A stretch of 25,000 bases of DNA from positions 222,501-247,500 of the forward strand of contig MCFG01000011.1 in assembly GCA_002104895.1 (NCBI GenBank), given 5' to 3'. The translations under genes were made by a program, and so were the position numbers. Source of the stretch: Anaeromyces robustus (lineage: Eukaryota > Neocallimastigomycota > Neocallimastigomycetes > Neocallimastigales > Neocallimastigaceae). The notes under the pieces are model-generated. The model was given only the letters and a program-made list of their open reading frames with translations, had not been told where the DNA came from and did not search any database. Below are positions 1 through 18,786 of this stretch, piece by piece. How positions within the stretch are numbered: the stretch's first letter is position 1; every line of letters begins with the position of its first letter.

Positions 1-290
1 TGAACTTGTTGATACTTATATGAAGTAGCTTTAGAATTTTATGAAAATTATGAAAATATTGCATGAAATATAACTTATAATGATGATAAAACATTAGATA
101 TTTATTATAATTCAGCAGATATCAATACTAAAAAACCAGTTAATATTTACTATTTTTGGTGGTTCATGGGTTTTTAACTTTTTCATTAGAAAAAGTTAGA
201 AACCAATTTATTAACAAACCTAAATATTACTATATATCCTTTAATCAGTGATATATCCTTTAATCAGTGATATATCCTTTAATCAGTGAT
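1..290 (+). pseudogene. Broken alpha/beta-hydrolase (esterase/lipase-like) gene fragment
   Basis: Frame 1 reads a hydrolase-like N-terminal stretch (ITYNDDKTLDIYYNSAD then KPVNIYY), and the next frame continues FGGSWVF. A beta strand running into a GGSW-type oxyanion-hole loop is typical of alpha/beta hydrolases of the acetyl-esterase/lipase kind. Reading needs a one-base shift in the T run near 154-157, and further shifts pick up LEKVRNQFIN and NITIYPLISD. In-frame stops at 1, 10 and 64 and the missing catalytic Ser/Asp/His region show it is not functional. The last recognisable codons fall in a 19-bp unit present three times. The fragment may begin left of the window. The family is inferred from motif order only; the exact substrate class cannot be told. 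Confidence 0.45.
233..289. repeat. Three perfect tandem copies of a 19-bp unit
   Basis: The unit TATATCCTTTAATCAGTGA occurs at 233-251, 252-270 and 271-289 with no mismatch. It lies at the decaying 3' end of the hydrolase remnant, so it probably arose by slippage or unequal exchange after the gene broke. Confidence 0.9.
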
Positions 291-649
291 AAATTACTAT
301 TCTATTCCAAATAATAATATATTATATTAATATTTAAATATAAATATAGATTAAATATAGATTAAATATATATATAGAATATTATTTATAAATATTAAAA
401 ATATAATATTATTAATTCTAAAAAAAAAAAAAAAAAAAAAAAACAAAGTAAAAAATAAAAAAAAAAAAAACAAATATTATCAAGATATATATTAAGTGTT
501 TCTTTAAAAATGTATATATTTTTTCTTTTCTTTTTTTTTATTCTTTTTATTTTATATTTATAATTTTGTAGTTTCCAAATTTCATAATGTTTTTGTTTAA
601 TATATTTAATATATTTATTTATTTATAATATTTATTTATTTATTTATAA

Positions 650-652
650 TAT

Positions 653-691
<39 letters not shown>

Positions 692-694
692 TTT
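650..694. repeat. (ATTT)n microsatellite
   Basis: About eleven consecutive ATTT units, preceded by shorter ATTT runs interrupted by ATAAT. Confidence 0.85.
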
Positions 695-943
695 TATTTA
701 TAATATTTGGATAGATATAGATAAATATATATAGTAATAGAGTAATAATAAAACATATAATAATTTAAAAAAAAAAAAAAAAAAAAAAAACAAATAAAAC
801 TTTTATATATAATAAATAATAATGTTAAATTTATTTTATATATAAAAATACACAAAAAATGGTATTTTTGATATATGAAATAAATTAATAAAGTATATGT
901 AAAATATATATATATAAAATAATATAATATTTATAAATATATG

Positions 944-946
<3 letters not shown>

Positions 947-987
<41 letters not shown>

Positions 988-1013
988 TATTTATTATTAT
1001 TATTATTATTATT
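947..1013. repeat. (ATT)n microsatellite
   Basis: About 22 ATT units, with one interruption (ATTTATTT) near 985-991. Confidence 0.85.
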
Positions 1014-1260
1014 TTATATTTAATAGAATAATAGAATATTCTATAACATATAAATTTATATAAATTTAAAAATTATATAAACTATATATAAATGTCATTT
1101 TTATATTATTTATTATCTTATTTTAATTTTAATTATATATAGTAAAATATTATTGCTATATATGTTTGTTTTAATAGAACTACAATTATTTAAATAATAT
1201 ATATAGGATATAGGATATATATTATTATATATATATATTATTACATATATTTTTTATTTT

Positions 1261-1328
1261 ATACTTCATTTACATTTTAACTTTTAAACGGTTTGGGTGA
1301 TGATATAGACAATAATAATATTATTATT
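1261..1328 (+). repeat. Direct repeat copy 1, upstream of the secreted-protein gene
   Basis: This block begins ATACTTCATTTACATTTTAA, includes CGGTTTGGGTGATGATATAG, and runs into an ATT-rich tract. A copy identical over about 65 bases occurs at 2233-2300. It ends some 80 bases before the ATG at 1405, so it may be promoter DNA. The ATT-rich continuation, including AATTGCTATTATTA against AATTGTTATTATTA, is similar in both copies with small indels. Confidence 0.85.
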
Positions 1329-1404
1329 ATTATTAATTATTATTATTATTATAATTGCTATTATTATTATTTACAATTAAACAATTAAAGTAAATTGATA
1401 AAAA

Positions 1405-1938
1405 ATGAAATTCTTCCATTTATTATTTTTCGTAGTTATAATATGTACTCTTCAATGGGAAACTCAACATAATTTTGTTAATGCTGCAAAAACTCCAGAG
1501 AATATATATTTCCCACATAATAATGGTTATTCAAACTTTTACAATACAAAAACTAAAAAAACTCAATCCTTCAAATTATGTGAGCATGATTTATTATTTT
1601 CTTATAAAATATATTCTCTTGAAAGATGTCGTTATAATCCAGCAAATGTAGCCATATATTGTGAATTTACTGATAATTATAGTTATCCTGATACTTCAAA
1701 ATTTAAATACTACAGAGTAAAATTTTTTGTAGATCCTAATAGTGTAACATGTAAATTTACTGAAAATAATTTCACAAAAGTAGAATCCGATGACGAAGAA
1801 TTTGGTTATGTTCCTCCTTTACATAAACTTACAGGAACAGAAGGCTATAGAAAAACAATTAAACTTCATTTAAAAAATTGTAGTTTTAATGCAAAGATTT
1901 ATAAATTTTATGTTGTAGAAATAAAAAAATATAAATAA
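1405..1938 (+). CDS. Small secreted cysteine-containing protein, function unknown
   Basis: Single-exon frame of 177 aa that I do not recognise. Residues 1-27 look like a signal peptide: MKFF, a hydrophobic core (LLFFVVIICTL), and a likely cleavage site after VNA. The mature part of about 150 aa has five cysteines (59, 75, 86, 116, 159) and three N-glycosylation sequons (N91-Y-S, N122-F-T, N158-C-S). It is rich in Lys, Tyr, Phe and Asn, with no transmembrane segment or dockerin-like cysteine pattern. An odd number of mature cysteines leaves one unpaired or used between chains. The ATG sits in an A-rich context (GATAAAAAATG) and is the first in frame. The base composition is clearly richer in G and C than its flanks, supporting a real gene. 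The neighbouring 65-bp block is present again behind the gene, suggesting it belonged to a tandemly duplicated locus. A secreted or wall-associated role is inference. Confidence 0.75.
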   Translation: MKFFHLLFFVVIICTLQWETQHNFVNAAKTPENIYFPHNNGYSNFYNTKTKKTQSFKLCEHDLLFSYKIYSLERCRYNPANVAIYCEFTDNYSYPDTSKFKYYRVKFFVDPNSVTCKFTENNFTKVESDDEEFGYVPPLHKLTGTEGYRKTIKLHLKNCSFNAKIYKFYVVEIKKYK

Positions 1939-2232
1939 AAAAAATAAAAAATAAAAAATAAAATAAATCATTGAATAATAAACTAAATATAAAAAAAATA
2001 TTAAAAAAATATTAAATATTAAAAAATAAAATAATAAATATAAAATAAAAATTAAAAATATAAATAAAAAAAATAAAAATAAAAATAAAAATTAAAAATA
2101 TAAATAAAAAAAAAATAAAAATAAAAATTAAAAATATAAATAAAGAATAAATAAATAAATAAGTAAATATTATAAAAAAAAAAACTTTTTATCATTATAA
2201 ATTTTGTGTGATATAAAATAATTATTTTTTTT

Positions 2233-2300
2233 ATACTTCATTTACATTTTAACTTTTAAACGGTTTGGGTGATGATATAGACAATAATAATATTATTTAT
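2233..2300 (+). repeat. Direct repeat copy 2, downstream of the secreted-protein gene
   Basis: Matches 1261-1328 essentially base for base, 972 bp further on. No open frame follows this copy, so it looks like the upstream region of a lost or deleted second gene copy. Confidence 0.85.
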
Positions 2301-2390
2301 TATTATTATTAATTATTATTATTAATTGTTATTATTATTAATATTTTATTCTTAATATCAGTATTTCCCTTTTATTATAAAAAGTTGTTT

Positions 2391-2434
2391 AAGTCTATAT
2401 AATTATCGATAGAAGTCTATATAATTATCGATAG
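2391..2434. repeat. 22-bp perfect tandem duplication
   Basis: The unit starts AAGTCTATATAATTATCGAT and ends AG; it occurs at 2391-2412 and 2413-2434 without mismatch. Confidence 0.9.
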
Positions 2435-2442
2435 AGAACTTT

Positions 2443-2473
<31 letters not shown>

Positions 2474-2903
2474 TTTTACATCAATCCATAATTCATAATT
2501 CCTAAATACTTAATACCAATTAATTATAGAATTTCGATTTTTAATTAGTAAAATATTATTTTTTTAATCTGAATTCTAATTCTTTTGAAATAAAAACTTT
2601 AATTAATATAAAAAATTAAAATTTTTTTTTTTTTTGGTTGGTTCTTTATTTTATATTTTTTTTTTATTTTTTTTTTTTAAATTAATTTTTTATTAAATAA
2701 ATTAAAATGTAAACTAAAAAATAAATAAATAGAAAATAAAAAAAAAAAAAAAAAAGAATTCATACATCAATCAATTAATTGAATTAATAGTTATTTAATT
2801 AAGAAAATATATTAGATAATATTATCTAATATTAAAAAAAAAAAAGGAATTAAAGGTAAAAATTATGATAAATTAAAATTTTGTGAATCTATACATATTA
2901 TAA

Positions 2904-3413
2904 TGTTGGGTTAGGAATACCCTTATATTAATCTAGGCTGTGGATATGGTATATAACTCGAAAATAGCCTTTAAGAGTGGAAAAGTTTCAAAAGAATGTC
3001 TTTCATATTGCCCCTGCTGTCAACAAAGTGAGCAATCCTTTGAACATTGGAATCTTTGATTTTTCCCCTTACTTTTTCTCTTATTAGATGGAATTCACTA
3101 GATTTCATTAATGACCTCTTCATCACCATCACATTTGCAGACAAAATAAAAAGACACTCTTTAATATAACAATTACACCTCAATTATAGAGTATGAAAAA
3201 TATTATCAACCAATAAAATATATATCTATTCCTTCTTGGGTGGAACTTCAGCTATGGAAGAGCTGCACTTCGATAAAAGGGGAACGAAAACATTTAATTG
3301 AACATCTTTACAAAAGTTCAAAGGAGCTTCCTGTTCCATATTTTGTAGGGATTGGAGGACTTTTTAACAAAAACAGTAACAGTCATATGCAGCTTTTTGG
3401 AGTTGTTATTTGA
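2904..3413 (+). pseudogene. Decayed C-terminal fragment of a non-LTR (LINE-like) retrotransposon ORF2
   Basis: One reading frame carries coding-looking sequence across the whole span, broken by stops at 2934, 3057, 3099, 3147 and 3162. It includes YNSKIAFKSGKVSKEC followed by CPCCQQSEQSFEHW. This C-X2-C then E...H-W arrangement resembles the zinc-knuckle tail that follows the reverse transcriptase in many fungal LINEs. After the fourth stop an 82-codon frame (3165-3410) is open and includes ELPVPYFVGIGGLF before a TGA at 3411. A neighbouring frame reads FLLGG near 3232, a motif often found in such tails, so a small indel may lie there. The region is markedly richer in G and C than its flanks and lacks everything upstream, as expected of 5'-truncated LINE copies. 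The family call rests on motif resemblance only; the reverse-transcriptase core is absent. Confidence 0.5.
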
Positions 3414-3435
3414 TCGGGATAAATCAAATAACAAC
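3402..3435. other. Perfect 13-bp hairpin over the end of the LINE-like frame
   Basis: GTTGTTATTTGAT (3402-3414) and its exact reverse complement ATCAAATAACAAC (3423-3435) flank an 8-base loop CGGGATAA. The final TGA (3411-3413) lies inside the left arm. Confidence 0.85.
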
Positions 3436-4312
3436 ACCCATTATTTATCAAGAGCGTCGACGTCGAATCGATAAGACATAATAATAATATCTCGAATCGC
3501 AATATTATTTCAACCACAGGGCCTTCGGAGTCATTTTCTTTTATTAGAAATGATGAAGATTACCCAAGGGAGAATTTAGTGGACACCATACTATCTTTAA
3601 TTTAGATGTTACTTCTTTTTGTTTTATATTATTTTACCATTTAGAGAGGAGTGAAATCCGAACAGTACCCTACACTGAAATTATAATTATTTAAGAAATT
3701 TATTATATTTTTCTTTATATTAAATTTATGTTATAGATTTTTTTAGATAGTAATTTTTTAGATAGTGTTTTTTTTTTTTTTTTTTATTTTAATCTCTTTT
3801 TTTTTTTTTTTTTTTTATTTTAATCTCTTTTTTTTTTTTTTTTTTTTTTTATTTATGTCCTTAATCTAAATGTATTAATAATTATTTTAATTATTTATAA
3901 TAAATAAAAAACATGGAAGTGTATTCTCTTCCTTTAGTCTTAAGAAAAAAAAAATTTAATTGGTGATAGATTATCTATTTTCTAATTATACTACTTTTTT
4001 TTCCCCTCCAGTATTATTCATTATTATCTATAATGTTTTAACTGGTTTTTTTATATATATATTTTTACTTTTTTTTTTTTTTTATTCTGTGTTTTTTTTT
4101 TATAATTCATGTATACTAATATTAATATTTAAATTCAATAAAGATAATGTATGAATTGTGTGGTATACAAAATAAAAAAAATATTTGTTTTCTAAAACCT
4201 TTGAGACCTTTGAATTTGGATTTCTAATTAAAAAGTAAATTATATTTATTCATTAATTAATTAATTTTTTTTTTTTTTTTTTTTTTTTAATTTTTTATTT
4301 ATTTATTTTATT

Positions 4313-4344
<32 letters not shown>

Positions 4345-4838
4345 TATGTGCACTTAATAATAATAATTACTTTTATTTTTATTTTTATTTTTATTTTTAT
4401 AATAGATATAAATTAAAAAAAAAAAAAAAAAAGTATTTAAATATTATTTATAAAAAGTTTTTCATAATAATATTATACTAATATATATATTATAAATATA
4501 TATATTTATAACTTGTTATATAAATATAATTAAATTTGTGAATTCTTTTTTTTTTAAATATAACAAAGGATAATAATAAAATTAATAATAAAAAATAAAA
4601 ATAAAAATAAAAAAAAAAATAATAAAAATGAAAAAATAAAATACTAATATAGTATTAAGAATTAATGATAAAAATTACATTTTTTAAGGAGAAATATATA
4701 TATATAATTAAATTGATAATAAAACGTTTTTATGTAATATTATTTTTTTTTAAGTTACTGCAAATATTATAAAAAGAAAAAAAGAAATTAAGAAATTAAA
4801 ATATTAAAAAAAAAAATTTTTTTTTTTTTTCAAGTGAT
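3414..4838. other. Intergenic DNA: probable LINE 3' tail, T-rich repeats, AT-rich filler
   Basis: Up to about 3690 the sequence stays unusually rich in G and C (for example CAAGAGCGTCGACGTCGAATC near 3449), likely the 3' untranslated part of the LINE-like remnant. It then becomes T-rich with a duplicated unit (T-run plus ATTTTAATCTC, 3768-3826). The rest is A/T runs, (ATTT)n at 4281-4343, and the downstream region of the minus-strand pds5 gene. I see no convincing gene. Confidence 0.6.
3768..3850. repeat. T-rich tandem repeat, unit about 30 bp
   Basis: A T-run of about 17-20 followed by ATTTTAATCTC is present twice in succession, then a third T-run follows. It sits just beyond the LINE-like remnant and could be its simple-sequence tail. 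Confidence 0.7.
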
Positions 4839-14306
<9,468 letters not shown>

Positions 14307-14375
14307 GTTAATTTCTAATTATATAAATACATAAAATATGAGAATATATAAAAAGAATAAGTTTAAAAGAAGAGT

Positions 14376-14442
14376 AAAATAAAATAAAATAAAAAAATAA
14401 AATAAAATAAAATAAAATAAAATAGAATAAAATAAAATAAAA
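14376..14442. repeat. (AAAAT)n microsatellite
   Basis: About 12 AAAAT units with a few variants, within 250 bases upstream of the pds5 start codon. Confidence 0.8.
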
Positions 14443-15466
14443 AAAATAAATATAATCAATATATATATTAACATTAAGTTCTTTAATGTTAATAATATAT
14501 AAATACATTTTTATTTTTTAATAATGAAATTTCAAATTCTATTTATTAAATAAATAAAATAAAGAAATATATGAACCATAACATAATTAATATTCTATAT
14601 AAGATCTATAAAATATTTCTATTAATAAAGTTAAATTTAATATAATTAAAAATATTAAATATATATACACCAAATTGAACAATAATCTGAAATTCTAATT
14701 TTTAAATTTTTATTTATTATATATACATATATATATATATATTAATTCTTAATAAATAAATAACTTTTAAATGTAAATACTCAAATATTTTGTTTTTATT
14801 ATTTATAACAGATAAATAATTAAAAATTTTGAAATAAATGATTATATAGGTTTTTTCAACATTTTATTTTTCATTACTTAAACAAATAATAAAGCATGTT
14901 TTTTCTTTTTTCTTTTTAATAAAAATTACAATTACATAATTAACTAATAAAATAATATATAAATAAAATAAGAGAAAAAAAATAAATTTTATTACATTTA
15001 TATTTATATAAAACTTAAATGGTATTTCTTATATTGTTACACTTTGAATTGTTTTATGATAATAAATTTTAAAGCTTCACAAGTAATTAAATATTTTTAA
15101 ATATATTATCATATATTAAACTTTTTAATAAATAAAAAAAAAAAAAAGAATATTTAATTATTTCTAATTTATTATTTACCACTTAAGTAAAAGCTATTAA
15201 TTATTTATTATAAAAAAAAAACTACTTCATTTTTTTTTTTTATATTTTATTTAAATTTTTGATTTATTTTTAAATGATCAATTACTAATATAATATATTA
15301 CAATATATTTAAAATATATATTTCAATACATTTAAATTAATTTTTGATAAATAATAAAAATTGCGAAATAAATGGATTAATTATATCATAATAAAATTTC
15401 AAAAAATTTAAATATATATAATAATAAAAATGGACAATAAAAAAAAAGAGAAAAAAACCAAGTATA

Positions 15467-15652
<186 letters not shown>

Positions 15653-16598
15653 ATATTATAAAATAATTATGAACATAAAAAAAAAAAAAACCTCTCTATA
15701 TTGAAGATTTTTTTGCGTATGTGTGTGTGTGTGTTATTATAGAGGTTGCATTTATAAATATGTAAACATAATAATATAATAAACAAAAGATTCAATTAAT
15801 TGACTTTTATTATTATTATTTTTTAACTTTTATAACTATTTTATTATTAATTTTGATATTAAATAGAAAATTATTGAATATTAAAATGTTATTCTATTCT
15901 ATACAATATAAAAAATTTTCAAACTTGATAATAAATTAGAAAAATATATATATATTTATTCCATACAGTTTTTATCTTGTAATGTAAAATTATATTATCA
16001 AAATTATTAAGTAAAAAAGAAAAAAAAAAAAAAAGTATCCTGTACTACATTTTAAATATTACCATCATATATATGATTTAAATAAAATATTTCATATTTT
16101 TATATATATATATATATATTATTTTATTGTACCTCTCTATTTTTTTAATAAAAAAAAAAGTACCCTTGGACTATATTTTTTTTAAATGAATAGTAAAAAT
16201 GAAAATGAAAACACATGATTATAATATCAATATTATAATTAATCAATTATTTTTTATAAATAGTTTTATTTTATTTTATAATTTTATTATGTATTTATAT
16301 GTTTTTTTTTTATAGTATTTTTTTATTATTATTATTTGTTTTTTATTTTTTTTTTTTTTTTTAATTTTTCTATTTATATATGCTGATTATATTAATTATA
16401 TATAAAATTTTATTTTATATATAGTTAATTTTTAATAAAATATTCGTTTTTCATTTTAAAACATTTTTATTATTGAATACTATTATTTTTTAAATTAAAA
16501 ATCTTAAAAAGATGAAACGTATTATTAAAAAAAGGGCTTGAAAAAAAGAAAAATTTCTTCGTTCTTTTTTCTTAAAAATAAATATATTTTTAATTTAT

Positions 16599-17904
16599 TT
16601 ATTCCTTCTTTTCTTCTTTCTTTTCTTCTTCCTTCTTTTCTTCCTTCTTTTCTTCCTTCTTGTTTTCTAATTCACTGTTCATCTTTTGGCATTCTTCGAA
16701 TTGAGCCTTGAACTTGTTAGCATTTTCACTGTTAGCGAAACGAATAGCTAAAGTTTCTTGTCTAGCTTCTTCTTCAGCGAAATCAGCAACAACACTCCAA
16801 ACCCATGAACGGTCAGATCCAACATTTGGATTAAGTTTCATGTCAGAAGTAATGTAGTGATTACAGCAAAGCTTTAAGGTCTTATCACGTCTCATAATTA
16901 AACGAACCTTACCAGTGGTCTTGTGCTTAAGGAATTTAACATCACCAGTACCACGTTCTTTCCATTCATTGGTAGTTTTTTCAAATCTGAATAACTTAGC
17001 ACGCCTATTTTTTTTTTTTTATTGTTTCATTTTTTTTATTTATTTATTTATTTATTTATTTATTCATTCATTTTTTTGTATTGGTTATTTTTTATTTTAT
17101 ATTAATTATTATTGTTTTGTTTTGTTTTGTTTTGTTTTATATATATTTGATTATAAATTATTGTATAATATGTAGATTAATGTGTTAATTATTATATTTA
17201 ATAAAAAAGATGAATACATTCATATAAATATTAAAAATATAATATATAAATAATTAAAATTAATATAATATAATCATATAAACATTATTTATTTTTTTTA
17301 AATAAATTTTTATTTATTTTGATTATAAACATTTATTTTTTTTTTGATTATAATCAATTATTTTATTTATATTATTTTAAAATTTATATATATCATTATA
17401 ATAATAAAAATGATTATTACATTTTGAAAAGAACTTCTTCTTCTTCTTCTAAGGTTTTAATATCGGTTAATTGTTCAAGCTTGCAGACTGGTTCGAAGTG
17501 AACATCTGGGGAAGCAACAACTTCTTCGGTATTCTATATTGATTATGAATGAACATTTATTATAATATTATTTTAGTATTTAAATTAATTTACCATTTTT
17601 TAAGATTTGAATATTTAGAAGTAACAATCACATATATGTATATAATTATTAAATATATTAATAAAATACAGTTAAAATATATTTTGTTTATTATTTGATT
17701 ATATATTTCATAATCTACAATTTGAAAATTAATCATTCATTTTTTATTTTTATTTATATATTAATTCAAATTATAATTATTGTATATATCTCTTAAAAAA
17801 AAATATTATTCTAATTCTTAGATATTTTATTATATTATTATTATTATTAAAAGTAAGTATAATATTGATTTATATTATAATAAATTTACCTTAGCGTCAG
17901 ACAT
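16599..17904 (-). CDS. ranbp1: Ran-binding protein 1 (RanBP1), three exons
   Basis: RanBP1 binds Ran-GTP and, with RanGAP, speeds GTP hydrolysis so that exported cargo complexes are dismantled at the cytoplasmic side of the nuclear pore. Exons are 17904-17890, 17533-17421 and 17004-16599, joined by GT-AG introns in agreeing phases to give 177 aa. Exon 1 encodes only MSDAK. One Ran-binding domain (residues about 14-150) carries the family signatures: [13 protein letters not shown], the acidic EEEEE run before [43 protein letters not shown] and [13 protein letters not shown]. The remainder is a Lys/Glu repeat tail (KKEE units) where other RanBP1 proteins carry acidic or export-signal tails. Codon choice favours AAG, TTC, AAC and GGT, unlike pds5, suggesting strong expression. 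The first exon ATG follows TTAAAA and is the only plausible start. Confidence 0.96.
17114..17138. repeat. (TTTTG)n microsatellite in ranbp1 intron 2
   Basis: Five TTTTG-type units inside the intron at 17005-17420. Confidence 0.8.
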
Positions 17905-18424
17905 TTTTAATCAATAATAAATCTTTAATAAAAATTTTTATTGCAAAAAGAAAAAAAAATTTTTTTCTTATTTTTTTTATATATATAGTTTGATTTACAA
18001 AAAAAAAAAAATAATAATATATTTCTAATAAATAAATGTATTAAAACAATATAATAGATTATTAATTTCACATATATTATATTATAATAGATGATATTAT
18101 GATATATTAATATATTATAATAATTTTATTTTACTTTATTTAATATTATAAAAATTTTTTAATATTTTATTTTTTTTTTTTTATTAAAATTATATATATT
18201 TTTGTAATTGTTATTTTAATAGCAACATAATATTATATTAATTGTGTGTATTGTTCATATATATATAATAATATATTATTAAATTAAAGAAATTTAAAGA
18301 AAAAAATTAGCCAATCATATTCCTTACATATTTAAATAGATTTTAGAAGAAAAGAGTAGTAAGGCTTTTGTAACTACCTGCTTAATTTAAGGTAAAAAAA
18401 AAATACCATCATGTATATTTTGAA

Positions 18425-18456
<32 letters not shown>

Positions 18457-18468
18457 AAAATAAATAAC
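17905..18468. other. Region upstream of ranbp1, up to the copia insertion
   Basis: AT-rich DNA that must contain the ranbp1 promoter. A CCAAT pentamer lies at 18311-18315 (AGCCAATCAT), and a locally richer patch runs to about 18410. Neither can be assigned a function from sequence alone. An (AAAT)n run (18427-18460) abuts the retrotransposon. No gene seen. Confidence 0.5.
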
Positions 18469-18473
18469 AAAAC
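18469..18473. repeat. Target-site duplication, left copy (AAAAC)
   Basis: AAAAC directly precedes the 5' LTR and recurs at 23761-23765 directly after the 3' LTR; 5 bp is the size made by copia-type integrases. Confidence 0.8.
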
Positions 18474-18761
18474 TGTTAGAATATAATAATTTGTGTAAAA
18501 TAAATTTTATATACGTCAAATAAATTTAATTTAATTTATTCTCGTTGTTTAAAGTAATACAATGAAATTCGTTATATTTAAAATACATTATTTAATCATT
18601 GTATAAAATTTTTAATTATATTATTATCAAGCCACATTTAGTATAAATATCCATGTATTTTCCCAAACTGTAAATCAACAGTATACTCATTTAATTATTA
18701 ATAAATAAATAATAAACTTTAATTAATATTAAAACAAATTATCTTAACTCATATTCTATTT
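18474..18761 (+). repeat. 5' LTR of the copia element (288 bp)
   Basis: Begins TGTTAGAATA and ends TATTCTATTT. It appears identical to 23473-23760. A TATA-like motif TATAAATA lies at 18642-18649, a likely promoter for the genomic RNA. The right boundary is fixed both by where the two copies diverge and by the primer-binding site that starts at the next base. Confidence 0.95.
18642..18649 (+). promoter_or_regulatory. LTR TATA-like box
   Basis: TATAAATA within the 5' LTR, about 145 bases before the Gag-Pol ATG. It is a candidate only, because the region is AT-rich. Confidence 0.4.
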
Positions 18762-18776
18762 GATTAAGAGTCTCAT
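18762..18776 (+). other. Primer-binding site matching the tRNA-Lys(CUU) anticodon arm
   Basis: GATTAAGAGTCTCAT starts at the first base after the LTR. Its complement ATGAGACTCTTAATC equals the anticodon stem-loop of a eukaryotic tRNA-Lys with anticodon CUU, ending around tRNA position 40. It is not complementary to a tRNA 3' CCA end. Priming by an internally cut tRNA (half-tRNA) is known for Drosophila copia and yeast Ty5 with initiator tRNA-Met. The seven bases that follow (18777-18783) match a typical tRNA-Lys D-arm only partly. Confidence 0.65.
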
Positions 18777-18786
18777 CCTGCGCAAA

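Larger units (their letters stand above)
290..1260. other. AT-only intergenic DNA with simple repeats
   Basis: I see no gene here. The stretch holds A-runs near 420-470 and 766-790, an (ATTT)n array at about 650-694, an (ATT)n array at about 947-1013, and TA-rich blocks. It is the upstream region of the secreted-protein gene at 1405. Confidence 0.7.
1939..2903. other. AT-rich intergenic DNA with short repeats
   Basis: No gene seen. It contains A-rich AAATAAAAAT-type repeats (1940-2160) that probably include the 3' end of the secreted-protein transcript. After these come the second copy of the 65-bp block (2233-2300), a 22-bp tandem duplication (2391-2434), an (ATTT)n run (2441-2475), and a 20-bp perfect palindrome (2811-2830). 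Confidence 0.65.

Noticed and set aside
2971-3183. Minus-strand 70-codon frame with a plausible protein look
   Set aside because: It is antisense to the LINE-like remnant, whose plus frame has the CPCC...EHW motif and a further 82-codon open stretch; I prefer the plus strand but cannot exclude the other.
3960-4154. 64-codon plus-strand frame
   Set aside because: Composed almost wholly of Phe, Ile, Leu and Tyr from T-rich filler, with no gene-like composition.
14308-14508. Minus-strand 66-codon frame upstream of pds5
   Set aside because: Low-complexity Phe/Ile/Tyr translation of the AAAAT array; an in-frame stop separates it from the pds5 ATG.
15689-15747. AACCTCT...AGAGGTT inverted repeat around a GT run
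   Set aside because: Only seven paired bases with a long loop; too weak to call a structure.
18760-18786. Gag-Pol start at the TTG nine codons before the ATG
   Set aside because: It would begin inside the LTR and primer site; the ATG at 18787 is the first conventional start.
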